Positions 1-7,380 of a DNA stretch of 39,859 nt are shown in pieces (position 1 is the first letter of the stretch; the number at the start of each line of letters is the position of its first letter). Both the position numbers and the translations under genes were made by a program. Origin of the DNA: Bradyrhizobium sp. NAS80.1 (lineage in GTDB: Bacteria > Pseudomonadota > Alphaproteobacteria > Rhizobiales > Xanthobacteraceae); NCBI RefSeq assembly GCF_001908205.1, contig NZ_LGHL01000168.1, positions 1-39,859 of the forward strand, given 5' to 3'. Under the pieces are notes generated by a model. It saw nothing but the letters and a program-made list of their open reading frames with translations. It was not told the origin of the DNA and searched no databases.

Positions 1-1
1 G

Positions 2-893
2 GCCCGGGCGCTGGCCAACGCCACGGGCGGCTGGACGCCGCTGGTCGCGGAAACCGTGCTGCGCCAGCCGCAGCCCGCCATGGCGGCCATGCAGATGAGC
101 CAGATCATCGTGCCGCGGGTGTTCGAGTCCGACAACGTCTACGTCTTCCAGAACAATGATGGACAGCTGATCTTCGCATCCCCCCCTCGAGCGCGACTTC
201 ACGCTGATCGGCACGGTCACGCGCGCTTTCATCGGCGATCCGGCAATCGTGGCGATGCCGGGGGCCGACGTCAGCTATCTCTGTGAAGCCGCCAGCCGTT
301 ATTTCCGCGAGCGTGTTGCTCCGGCCGACGTGGTCCGGACGGTCTCAGGCGTTAACCTGACGCTGGCGTCCGCGCGGCGACGCGACCGCACGACGCTGTT
401 CCATGCACGCCGGCGCAAGGCGCCGTTGATCACGATGTTCGGCGGCGACGTCACCACCTCGCGCCTGCGCGCGGAGCGGGCCGTGACGCGGTTGACCCCG
501 TTCTATCCGATGTCGCCGCGCTGGACCGCCGGCGCAGCGCTGCCCGGCGGAGATTTCGCCTGGGACGGTTTCGAGACCGAGGTCGACGCCGCACGCGACC
601 GCTGGCGGTTTCTCTCGGAGCCGCAGGCCCAACGCCTGGTCGCGGCCTATGGCTCGCGATTGCCGGCTGTCCTTGGTGAGGCGAAGAGCCGCGGCGAGCT
701 CGGCCCGGCCTTCGGTCCCGAACTGACCGGCGCCGAAGTGCGCTATCTGATGAGCCGCGAATGGGCGCGTTTCCCCGAGGATATCCTGTGGCGCCGCTCC
801 AAGCTCGGCCTGACCATGCCGGCCGCCGATTGCGACGCGCTGGCCGCGTTCATGGCGAAAGGTGATGTGAGCGATTTGCCCCGAAGCGGTTGA
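2..893 (+). pseudogene. Glycerol-3-phosphate dehydrogenase-like (GlpD family) 3' part, frameshifted
   Basis: FAD-dependent glycerol-3-phosphate dehydrogenases oxidise glycerol-3-phosphate to dihydroxyacetone phosphate at the membrane. The gene enters from the left edge, so its start is outside the window. Two frames together give about 297 residues of GlpD-like sequence. The first (codons from base 2) carries ANATGGW and IIVPRVF..VYVFQNNDGQLIF; the second carries ERDFTLIGTV, VSYLCEAASRYF, WTAGAALPGGDF and the C-terminal domain. The frame changes at a run of seven C at 180-186; six would restore a continuous SPLERDFTLIG reading. Hence either a pseudogene or a homopolymer sequencing error. The usual SGVRPL substrate-site segment reads SGVNLTLAS, without the arginine, so even the repaired protein may not be a standard GlpD. 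It lies 52 nt before the ABC ATPase gene on the same strand, possibly in one operon. Family assignment is fairly sure; activity is not. Confidence 0.75.
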
Positions 894-945
894 GCTAGGG
901 ACGATCGGCCGCTAGCGTGCGGCGGAATCGGGGTTGGCAGGGAAC

Positions 946-2115
946 ATGACTGACGAGTTGCCCAGAACAGATGCCGCGGTTGATGCGGCCGGAGATGTGC
1001 GTCCTGCGGCGGGCCAGCCGCTGCTGCGCATCGAGGGTGTCGCCAAGACGTTCGGGTCGTTCCGCGCTGTGGACGGCGTGTCGCTCGACATCAAGGCGGG
1101 CGAGTTCTTTGCGCTGCTTGGCCCGAGCGGCTGCGGCAAGACTACGCTCCTGCGTATGCTCGCCGGCTTCGAGGCGCCAGACGAAGGACGCATCCTGCTC
1201 GGCGGCAAGGATATCGCGCAGGCGCTGCCGCACGAACGTCCGATCAACATGATGTTCCAGAGCTACGCGCTGTTCCCGCACCTGTCGGTGCGCGACAACA
1301 TCGCCTTCGGCCTGAAACGCGCCGGCATGGCCCGCGCCGACATCGCCACGCGCGTTTCGGAGATGGTCGCGCTGGTGAAGCTCGAGGGGCTGGAGAAGCG
1401 CAAGCCCGACCAGCTCTCCGGCGGTCAGCGCCAGCGCGTCGCGCTGGCCAGGGCGCTGGCGCGCCGTCCGCAGCTCCTGCTTCTGGACGAGCCGCTCGCG
1501 GCGCTGGACAAGAAGCTGCGCGAGAGCACGCAAGGCGAGCTGATGGAGCTCCAGCGCCGGCTCGGCATGACTTTCATCATCGTCACCCACGACCAGGAGG
1601 AGGCGATGACGATGGCGAGCCGGATCGGCGTGATGAAGGCCGGCCGGCTCGATCAGGTCGCGAGCCCGCGCGAGCTCTACGAAGCGCCGCGCTCGCGCTG
1701 GATCGCGGAGTTCGTCGGCGACATCAACCTGTTCGACGCCGAGTTCAAATTGCGCGATGGTCACCGCCTGGTCATCGGCACACGCGATGCGGGCACGCTG
1801 GTGGTGGCCGAGCCGCGCGAGGCGCTCGGCGAGACAAGATTTTCGGTCGCGATCCGCCCGGAGAAAGTCAAGCTCTCGCGCCGCGCTCCGGTGAGCGAAG
1901 CCGGTCGTGAAACGGCGATCAACCGGCTGGACGGCGTGATCGCGGACATCTGCTATCTCGGCGGCACCACCATCTACAAGGTGAAGCTCGATACCGGTGG
2001 AATGCTGCAGGCTTCGGTGGTCAACAGCGCGCGCCTCGACGTCGACGCCTACAGCCTGAACCAGAATGTCGTTGCCTGGTTCACGCCCGACGACTGCGTG
2101 GTGCTGCCGTCATGA
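946..2115 (+). CDS. potG: PotA/PotG-type ABC transporter ATP-binding protein
   Basis: This is the ATPase subunit of a spermidine/putrescine-type ABC importer, and it drives the two permeases encoded immediately downstream. The 389-residue protein has Walker A GPSGCGKTT at about residues 59-67, the Q-loop in MMFQSYALFPH, the signature LSGGQRQRVALARAL, Walker B LLLLDEPLAALD and the H-loop IIVTHDQ. A C-terminal TOBE-type region follows (FSVAIRPEKVKLSRR). I chose ATG 946; an in-frame TTG at 934 is the alternative, and the purine-rich GGCAGGG just before the ATG decides weakly. The stop overlaps the next ATG by 4 nt (ATGA), so it is translationally coupled to the permease gene. No binding-protein gene is seen on this side; it could lie left of the window. 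Polyamine is the usual substrate of the family, but the substrate here is inferred only. Confidence 0.9.
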   Translation: MTDELPRTDAAVDAAGDVRPAAGQPLLRIEGVAKTFGSFRAVDGVSLDIKAGEFFALLGPSGCGKTTLLRMLAGFEAPDEGRILLGGKDIAQALPHERPINMMFQSYALFPHLSVRDNIAFGLKRAGMARADIATRVSEMVALVKLEGLEKRKPDQLSGGQRQRVALARALARRPQLLLLDEPLAALDKKLRESTQGELMELQRRLGMTFIIVTHDQEEAMTMASRIGVMKAGRLDQVASPRELYEAPRSRWIAEFVGDINLFDAEFKLRDGHRLVIGTRDAGTLVVAEPREALGETRFSVAIRPEKVKLSRRAPVSEAGRETAINRLDGVIADICYLGGTTIYKVKLDTGGMLQASVVNSARLDVDAYSLNQNVVAWFTPDDCVVLPS

Positions 2116-3026
2116 GCGCACGCCGCATCTTCGCGCGACCGGCGCGTTTTGCCGCCATCGCACCCTATGTCTGGATGGTGCTGTTCTTCCTGGTGCCGTT
2201 CGCCTTCGTGCTCAAGATCAGCCTGTCACAGACCGCGATCGCACAGCCGCCCTACGAGCCCGTGTTCGACGTGACGGCGGGGTGGGGGGCGCTGAAGGCG
2301 GCCTTTGCCGCGCTGTCGCTCGACAATTTCAAGCTGCTCGGCTCCGACGACATCTATGTGTACGCCTATCTGCGCAGCCTCACCGTCGCCGTCACCGCGA
2401 CCGCGCTGTTGTTGCTGATCGGCTATCCGATTGCCTACGGCATGGCGCGATTGCCGAAGCGCTGGCAGGCGGTGGCGATGGTGCTGGTGATCGTGCCGTT
2501 CTGGACCTCGTTCCTGATCCGCATCTACGCCTGGATCAACATCCTCCAGCATGACGGTCTGCTCAACCAGATCCTGCTGGCGCTGCATCTGGTCAGCCAG
2601 CCGGTGGTGTGGCTCTCCACCGACAGCGCGATGTATATCGGCATCGTCTATTCCTACCTGCCATTCATGATCCTGCCGCTCTATGCCACGCTCGCCAAGA
2701 TGGAGCCGGCGCTGGAGGAGGCGGCCTCTGATCTCGGCGCGCCGCCGTGGCAGGTGTTCTGGCTCGTCACCTTCCCGCTGTCGCTGCCCGGCGTCGGTGC
2801 CGGCGTGCTGCTGTGCTTCATCCCCATCGTCGGTGAGTTCGTGATCCCGGACCTTCTGGCCGGCTCCAATTCGCTGATGATCGGCCAGACCCTGTGGCTC
2901 GAATTCTTCACCAACAAGGACTGGCCGGTCGCCTCCGCAGCGGCCATCGTTCTGCTGGTGGTGCTGCTGGTGCCGCTGCTGCTGTACGAACGGCTCCAGA
3001 AGCGCCAGCTGGAACAGGGGCGGTGA
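2112..3026 (+). CDS. potH: PotB/PotH-type ABC transporter permease
   Basis: First inner-membrane permease of the polyamine-type importer, 304 residues. It has about six hydrophobic segments: one near residues 17-38, a cluster from about 90 to 170 with FLIRIYAWINILQ, and a last one near 275-295. The cytoplasmic EAA loop EEAASDLGAPPWQVF, which docks on the ATPase, is followed by PLSLPGV. The start ATG overlaps the ATPase stop, and its own stop lies 4 nt before the next ATG, so the three genes form one tight operon. The long periplasmic stretch between the first two membrane segments (residues about 40-90) is normal for PotH relatives. The transported compound cannot be read from the permease. 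Confidence 0.9.
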   Translation: MSARRIFARPARFAAIAPYVWMVLFFLVPFAFVLKISLSQTAIAQPPYEPVFDVTAGWGALKAAFAALSLDNFKLLGSDDIYVYAYLRSLTVAVTATALLLLIGYPIAYGMARLPKRWQAVAMVLVIVPFWTSFLIRIYAWINILQHDGLLNQILLALHLVSQPVVWLSTDSAMYIGIVYSYLPFMILPLYATLAKMEPALEEAASDLGAPPWQVFWLVTFPLSLPGVGAGVLLCFIPIVGEFVIPDLLAGSNSLMIGQTLWLEFFTNKDWPVASAAAIVLLVVLLVPLLLYERLQKRQLEQGR

Positions 3027-3030
3027 GGTG

Positions 3031-3843
3031 ATGCGCAAGGTCTCTCGCCTGTCCCGCTTCAACATCGCCTCGCTCGCGTTCGGGCTGGCGTTCCTCTATC
3101 TGCCGATCCTCATTCTCGTCATCTATTCGTTCAACGACTCGCGGCTGGTGACGGTGTGGGGTGGCTGGTCGCTGCGCTGGTATCGCGAGTTCTTCAACGA
3201 TCGCGCCATGATCGAGGCTGCCTGGATGAGCCTGCGGGTTGCGGTCGCCGCCGCGACCATCGCCACGCTGCTCGGCACGCTCGCCGCGGTGGCGCTGTCG
3301 CGCGGCGAGCGATTTCGCGGCCGCACGCTGTTCTCCGGCATGCTCTATGCGCCGCTGGTGATGCCGGAGGTGATCACCGGATTGTCGCTGCTGCTCCTGT
3401 TCGTGGCGCTGAACGCCGAGCGCGGATTTTGGACGGTGACGTTTGCGCACACTACGCTGACAATGTGTTTCGTCGCGGTGGTCGTGCAGTCCCGCCTCGG
3501 CTCGCTCGATCGCTCGCTGGAGGAGGCGGCGATGGACCTCGGCTGCAACCCGGTTCGCGCGTTCGTCGCCGTGACCTTGCCGCTGATCGCGCCCGCCATC
3601 GTCGCCGGCTGGATGCTGGCCTTCACGCTCTCGCTCGACGATCTCGTGATCGCGAGCTTCACCACCGGCCCCGGCTCGGCGACGCTGCCGATCCGGATCT
3701 ATTCGGAGGTGCGGCTCGGCGTGAAACCCGAGATCAACGCGATCTGCACGCTGGTGATCGCCCTGATCGCGGTCGTCATCGTGATTGCCTCGCTGGCCTC
3801 GAAACTGTCGAGCTCGCAGGGCGAGAGCGCGGCGCCGCTGTAA
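3031..3843 (+). CDS. potI: PotC/PotI-type ABC transporter permease
   Basis: Second permease of the polyamine-type importer, 270 residues from ATG 3031; a GTG one codon earlier at 3028 is possible. The N-terminal membrane segment contains FLYLPILILVIYSFNDS, a typical PotC/PotI signature. The EAA loop is EEAAMDLGCNPVRAF, followed by VTLPLIAPAI and then LDDLVIASFTTGPGSATLP, also characteristic of this family. It is the last gene of the potGHI unit and is followed by a palindromic repeat separating it from a convergent gene. The reading frame is intact. Confidence 0.9.
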   Translation: MRKVSRLSRFNIASLAFGLAFLYLPILILVIYSFNDSRLVTVWGGWSLRWYREFFNDRAMIEAAWMSLRVAVAAATIATLLGTLAAVALSRGERFRGRTLFSGMLYAPLVMPEVITGLSLLLLFVALNAERGFWTVTFAHTTLTMCFVAVVVQSRLGSLDRSLEEAAMDLGCNPVRAFVAVTLPLIAPAIVAGWMLAFTLSLDDLVIASFTTGPGSATLPIRIYSEVRLGVKPEINAICTLVIALIAVVIVIASLASKLSSSQGESAAPL

Positions 3844-3848
3844 GAAAC

Positions 3849-3947
3849 GTCATTCCGGGGGGATGCGGAGCATCGAACCCCAATGCGCAATTGCGCATTG
3901 GGGAATCTCGAGATTCCGGGTTCGCGCTGCGCGCGCCCCGGAAAGAC
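3849..3947. repeat. Palindromic intergenic repeat between convergent genes
   Basis: Begins GTCATTCCGGGG and ends CCCCGGAAAGAC, the inverse of the start with one change. Inside are a perfect inverted repeat CCAATGCG/CGCATTGG around CAATTG (3889-3910) and the palindrome ATCTCGAGAT. It occupies nearly the whole gap between the potI stop and the convergent permease stop, so it probably serves as a bidirectional transcription stop. It shares its outer arms with the element at 15834-15934. Confidence 0.75.
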
Positions 3948-3954
3948 TGCTTGC

Positions 3955-4806
3955 CTAAGACTTCACCGCACCCGCGGTGAGCCCGCCCACCATGTAGCGG
4001 CGGAAGGCGTAATAGACTGCGGCCGGCGGCAGCGCGTAGATGAAGCCGGTGGTCATCAACAGCTCCCACGGCGAGTCGTCGGCGGCCAGGAAGTTGCCGA
4101 GCGCGACGGGGAGGGTGATCTGGCGGTCGTTCGAGAGCAGCAGGAACGCGTAGAGATATTCGTTCCAGGCGAGCAGGACCGCATAGGTCCCGATCGCGAC
4201 CAGCGAGGGCATCATCAGCGGCAGGTAGACCAGGCGGAAGATCTGTAGCGTCGTGGCGCCGTCCATCACGGCGGCCTCGTCCAGCTCGACCGGCAGCTTG
4301 TCGGAGGCCTGTTTCAGCACCCAGATCGCGTAAGGGCTGGCGATCGTCACCATCGCCAGGATCAGCGACCAGTGATTGTTGAGCAGGCCGTAATTGCCCA
4401 TGGTGCGGTACATCGGCACGGCGAGGAACGCCGCGGGGATGAAATAGGTGAAGAGCGCGAGGTTCAACACCATGCGTCCGCCCGGCACCTTCAGCCGCGA
4501 GATCGAGAACGCCGCGGCCGTGGCGATGAACAGCGTCAGCACGCCGACGGCGGCTGCGATCAGCGTCGAGTTCCAGAACTGCACGTAGAAGTCGCGCAGG
4601 AAATAGTGCTGCTGCTTGAACACGATCTCGAAGTTGTGCAGCGTCGGATGGTCCGGCCACAGCTTGCCCGAGAACGCGTCCTCCTTGGGCGAGATCGCGA
4701 ACAGGAACATGTGGTAGATCGGAATCATCGTCCACAGGAAGACGGGAATGCCGATCAGCAGCAACCGCGCTTCGGTCGCGACTTCGCGTAAGGAGGGAAG
4801 CTTCAT
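3955..4806 (-). CDS. CUT1-type sugar ABC transporter permease (MalG-like)
   Basis: Inner-membrane permease of a carbohydrate ABC importer, 283 residues. It has six hydrophobic segments; the first is near residues 14-34. The EAA loop DEAAVMDGATTLQIFRLVYL lies in the second half, and the C-terminus YMVGGLTAGAVKS is typical of MalG relatives. I used the ATG at 4806, which overlaps the stop of the upstream permease gene by 4 nt; the longer open frame to 5073 only reads through that neighbour out of frame. It is the last gene of a binding protein-permease-permease operon. No ATPase is encoded beside it. Substrate unknown. Confidence 0.9.
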   Translation of the reverse strand: MKLPSLREVATEARLLLIGIPVFLWTMIPIYHMFLFAISPKEDAFSGKLWPDHPTLHNFEIVFKQQHYFLRDFYVQFWNSTLIAAAVGVLTLFIATAAAFSISRLKVPGGRMVLNLALFTYFIPAAFLAVPMYRTMGNYGLLNNHWSLILAMVTIASPYAIWVLKQASDKLPVELDEAAVMDGATTLQIFRLVYLPLMMPSLVAIGTYAVLLAWNEYLYAFLLLSNDRQITLPVALGNFLAADDSPWELLMTTGFIYALPPAAVYYAFRRYMVGGLTAGAVKS

Positions 4807-5675
4807 CGCGACAACCGTTTCATCATGAAGTACACGAGCGGCAGGACGAACGGCATCGCGCAGACGATGGAGGCCATCGCGAGCGAGAGCTGGTCGAGCC
4901 GGAGATAGCGGATGCCGAGGGTCGACAGCACGTGCGTGAGGTCGGCCGGGCCACCGCCGGTGAGCAGGTAGACGCTGTTGAAGTCGCCCAGCGTCCAGAT
5001 CATCGAGAGCAGCGTGCAGGTGACGTAGAGCGTCTGCATCGACGGCCAGGTGATGTAACGGAATTTCTGCCACCAGCTCGCGCCGTCGACCTCGGCAGCC
5101 TCGAACAGGTCGTGCGCGATCGCAAGGCGGCCGGTGATCAGGATCAGCGTCCAGAACGGCAGCGACTTCCAGATGTGCACGCCGATCGCCATGGTCAGCG
5201 CCACGGTGGGGTCGTTCAGCCAGTTCGGGCCGTCATCGCCGGTGAAGGAGAAGATGAGGTGGCTGATCACGCCCCATTCGGGATTGAGCATGAAGCGCAC
5301 CGACAGGATGGTCGGGATCGACGGCACCGCCCAGGGCAGGATGAAGATCACCGAGAGCCATTTGATCCAGGTACGCTGCTGCGCGAAGAAGCCGGACAGG
5401 AACAGCGCGATCAGCATCTTGATGTTGATGCCGATGACCAGGAAGATCAACGTGTTGACCGCGGCGCGCGCGAAGATCGGATCATTATAGAGCGCGACAT
5501 AGTTCGAAGGGGCCCGCGCCAGCCACAGCCCGTAGCAAACGGGATAGACGACGAAGGCGAGGAACACGAGCAGATAGGGTGCGAGCAGCACGATGCCCCA
5601 GACCTGCGCCGGGGTCAGCCGCGACGACAAGGGCGGTGCGGGGATTGACTGATCGCCAGAGAGCGTGATCGCCAT
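4803..5675 (-). CDS. CUT1-type sugar ABC transporter permease (MalF-like)
   Basis: Partner permease of the same importer, 290 residues. A short cytoplasmic N-terminus leads to a membrane segment VLLAPYLLVFLAFVVYPV. The EAA loop is FEAAEVDGASWWQKFRYITW, followed by the MalF-type segment TGGGPADLTHVLSTLGI. Its stop is coupled (4-nt overlap) to the start of the MalG-like gene. It is separated from the binding-protein gene upstream by 97 nt that hold two strong stem-loops. The large MalF periplasmic domain is absent, as in most CUT1 permeases. Confidence 0.9.
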   Translation of the reverse strand: MAITLSGDQSIPAPPLSSRLTPAQVWGIVLLAPYLLVFLAFVVYPVCYGLWLARAPSNYVALYNDPIFARAAVNTLIFLVIGINIKMLIALFLSGFFAQQRTWIKWLSVIFILPWAVPSIPTILSVRFMLNPEWGVISHLIFSFTGDDGPNWLNDPTVALTMAIGVHIWKSLPFWTLILITGRLAIAHDLFEAAEVDGASWWQKFRYITWPSMQTLYVTCTLLSMIWTLGDFNSVYLLTGGGPADLTHVLSTLGIRYLRLDQLSLAMASIVCAMPFVLPLVYFMMKRLSR

Positions 5676-5700
5676 TCTTTCGGACTCTTTGAAAGGACTT

Positions 5701-5759
5701 CCGGCCGCACGAGGCGGCCGGTGTTAGCATTTCAACTCTCCCCGCATGAGCGGGGAGAG
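5701..5759 (-). promoter_or_regulatory. Two stem-loops between binding-protein and permease genes
   Basis: Stem 1 is CTCTCCCCG/CGGGGAGAG (5736-5744 with 5751-5759, 6-nt loop). Stem 2 is CCGGCCGC/GCGGCCGG (5701-5708 with 5714-5721, 5-nt loop). Both lie just after the binding-protein stop on the transcribed strand, with no long U tract. In ABC operons such structures commonly protect the upstream mRNA or cause partial termination, giving more binding protein than permease. That role is inferred here. Stem 1 belongs to the CTCTCCCC family also seen at 22126-22253. Confidence 0.6.
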
Positions 5760-5772
5760 GGAGGGATCGAGT

Positions 5773-7158
5773 TTAGCCCGCGACCTGCTTGATGCGGGCG
5801 ATCATCTCGTCGACGGCCTTGTCCACCGGGACCTTCTCGCTGACGACGCGGTTCATCGCCTTGGCCCAGATGTTCTCGTTGTTCAGGATCGTGAACTTCC
5901 AGTTCTTGGTGAAGTCGAACGCCGCGGTGCCGCCCTTGAACTGCGCGTAGACTGCCTTGCGGTGCTTGTCAGCCTGCCAGAACGGGCTTTCCTGGCTTTC
6001 CTTCGTCACCGGGAACCAGCGGCCAAGCGCGCCCTCGATGTAGGGACGGACGTTCTCTTCCTGGAGCAGGAAGCTGATGAACTGCTTGGCCTCGGGCTTG
6101 TTCTTGGCCGCGGTGAAGATCAGCCCGGTCTTGACGTCGGAGCGGTAGCGGATGGTCGAGCCATCAGGCGCCTTCGGGAAGGATGCGGTGACGATATCCT
6201 GCTCGTAGGCCTTCTTGCCGGCGTCACGCTGCTCTTGGGTGAGAGCCTGATTCTGGGAGTCTTCGTACCATTTCGCCGCGATCGAGATTGTGAAGTTGTG
6301 GGTCATCACGATCGTCTTGTTGTGGAAGGCGACGTTGTTGTCCGGATCCTTCCAGGTCGTGGAGGAGGGCGGGGTGCAGCCCTTGATGTAGGTGTCGGTG
6401 TAGTCCTTCATGGCGTGGATCAGGCCGTCGCGCACCTTGGGGTCGTCCACGAGGAGCTTGCCGTCGTCGTCGACGAGTTTGACGTGATAGGCGTCCATGA
6501 AGGTGTAGAACGACTGGAAGGCGTCAGTGGATTCGACGCCCATCGGCTGGCCGACGCCGTAGATGCGCTGGCCGGTGGCCTTGCGGATCGCCGGTTGCAC
6601 CTTGTCGCACCAGAACGTCCAGTAGCCCGCCCAGTCGGTCGGGATGTCACTCTGCTTGAAGCCGGCCTTCTCCAGCATGTCGCCCCAGATCTGGACGTGC
6701 ATGCTCTGCTGCTTCAGCGGGAAGCCGTAATAGGCTTTCTTCTTGGTGACATCATTATAGAGGATCGACGCGTCCAGCGTATTCTGTACGAAGCGGTCCT
6801 TGATCGGCTCCATGACATCGGTGAGATCCTCGAGCTTGCCCTCATAGGCCCACTTGCCCTGCGCCTGCACGTCATAGGAATCGGAATAGGCGACATCGGG
6901 CACGGTGCCGGCATCGAGCGCGGCGACCGTCTTCGGAATCATGTCCTGGATCGCGTACTGCGACAATTCGACCTTGATGCCGGTCTTGGCTTCGAACTTC
7001 TTGATCGTCTCGAGCAGGGCGTCGTCTTCGGAGCGGTAGAAGCCCTTGCCCCACCAGACCGTAATCGTCTTCTGCTGCGCAAATGCGGGTGCAGCGGCCG
7101 CGAACAGCCCGGCCGCAGCGACCGCCAGTGATACTGCGCCAATAACCTTGGATTTCAC
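5773..7158 (-). CDS. CUT1-type extracellular solute-binding protein
   Basis: Periplasmic receptor of the sugar-type importer, 461 residues. It has a Sec signal peptide (VIGAVSLAVAAAGLFAAAAP, cleavage likely after AFA-Q) and a mature start KTITVWWGKGF followed by ETIKKFEAKTGIKVEL, the usual opening of family-1 solute-binding proteins. I chose the GTG at 7158 because AGGGAG stands six bases before it; the in-frame TTG at 7173 would put the ribosome site inside the gene. It is the first gene of the operon, with two permeases downstream. A perfect inverted repeat 58-78 nt upstream may be an operator. The sugar is not recognisable; an ATPase must come from elsewhere. Confidence 0.88.
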   Translation of the reverse strand: MKSKVIGAVSLAVAAAGLFAAAAPAFAQQKTITVWWGKGFYRSEDDALLETIKKFEAKTGIKVELSQYAIQDMIPKTVAALDAGTVPDVAYSDSYDVQAQGKWAYEGKLEDLTDVMEPIKDRFVQNTLDASILYNDVTKKKAYYGFPLKQQSMHVQIWGDMLEKAGFKQSDIPTDWAGYWTFWCDKVQPAIRKATGQRIYGVGQPMGVESTDAFQSFYTFMDAYHVKLVDDDGKLLVDDPKVRDGLIHAMKDYTDTYIKGCTPPSSTTWKDPDNNVAFHNKTIVMTHNFTISIAAKWYEDSQNQALTQEQRDAGKKAYEQDIVTASFPKAPDGSTIRYRSDVKTGLIFTAAKNKPEAKQFISFLLQEENVRPYIEGALGRWFPVTKESQESPFWQADKHRKAVYAQFKGGTAAFDFTKNWKFTILNNENIWAKAMNRVVSEKVPVDKAVDEMIARIKQVAG

Positions 7159-7215
7159 GTTTTTCTCCCTCAAGTCGCCGGGGTTTTAACCGGTCGGATA
7201 AAACACTAGCGCATG

Positions 7216-7236
7216 GCCGCTAGCCGATCTAGCGGC
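7216..7236. promoter_or_regulatory. Perfect inverted repeat, candidate operator of the sugar ABC operon
   Basis: GCCGCTAG-CCGAT-CTAGCGGC is an 8-bp perfect inverted repeat with a 5-bp spacer, centred about 68 nt upstream of the binding-protein start. The core CTAGCG occurs once more at 7206-7211. Size and symmetry suit a dimeric repressor or activator, for example of the LacI or GntR type. No such regulator gene is in the window. Confidence 0.5.
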
Positions 7237-7380
7237 ATCTTGTCAGACATAGGTCGTGGGTTATCGCGCTGTGGAGATGCTTAATGCGCGCATCGATCCA
7301 ATCGCCGCATCAATTCGGCCGGATCAATTCGCGTCGAATGGCCGACACGGATCGGTCGCTGTCCTCAATTGGACTTCGTG

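Noticed and set aside
5746..7131. Open frame of 461 codons on the plus strand
   Set aside because: Antisense shadow of the first CUT1 binding protein, which has a signal peptide and family motifs.
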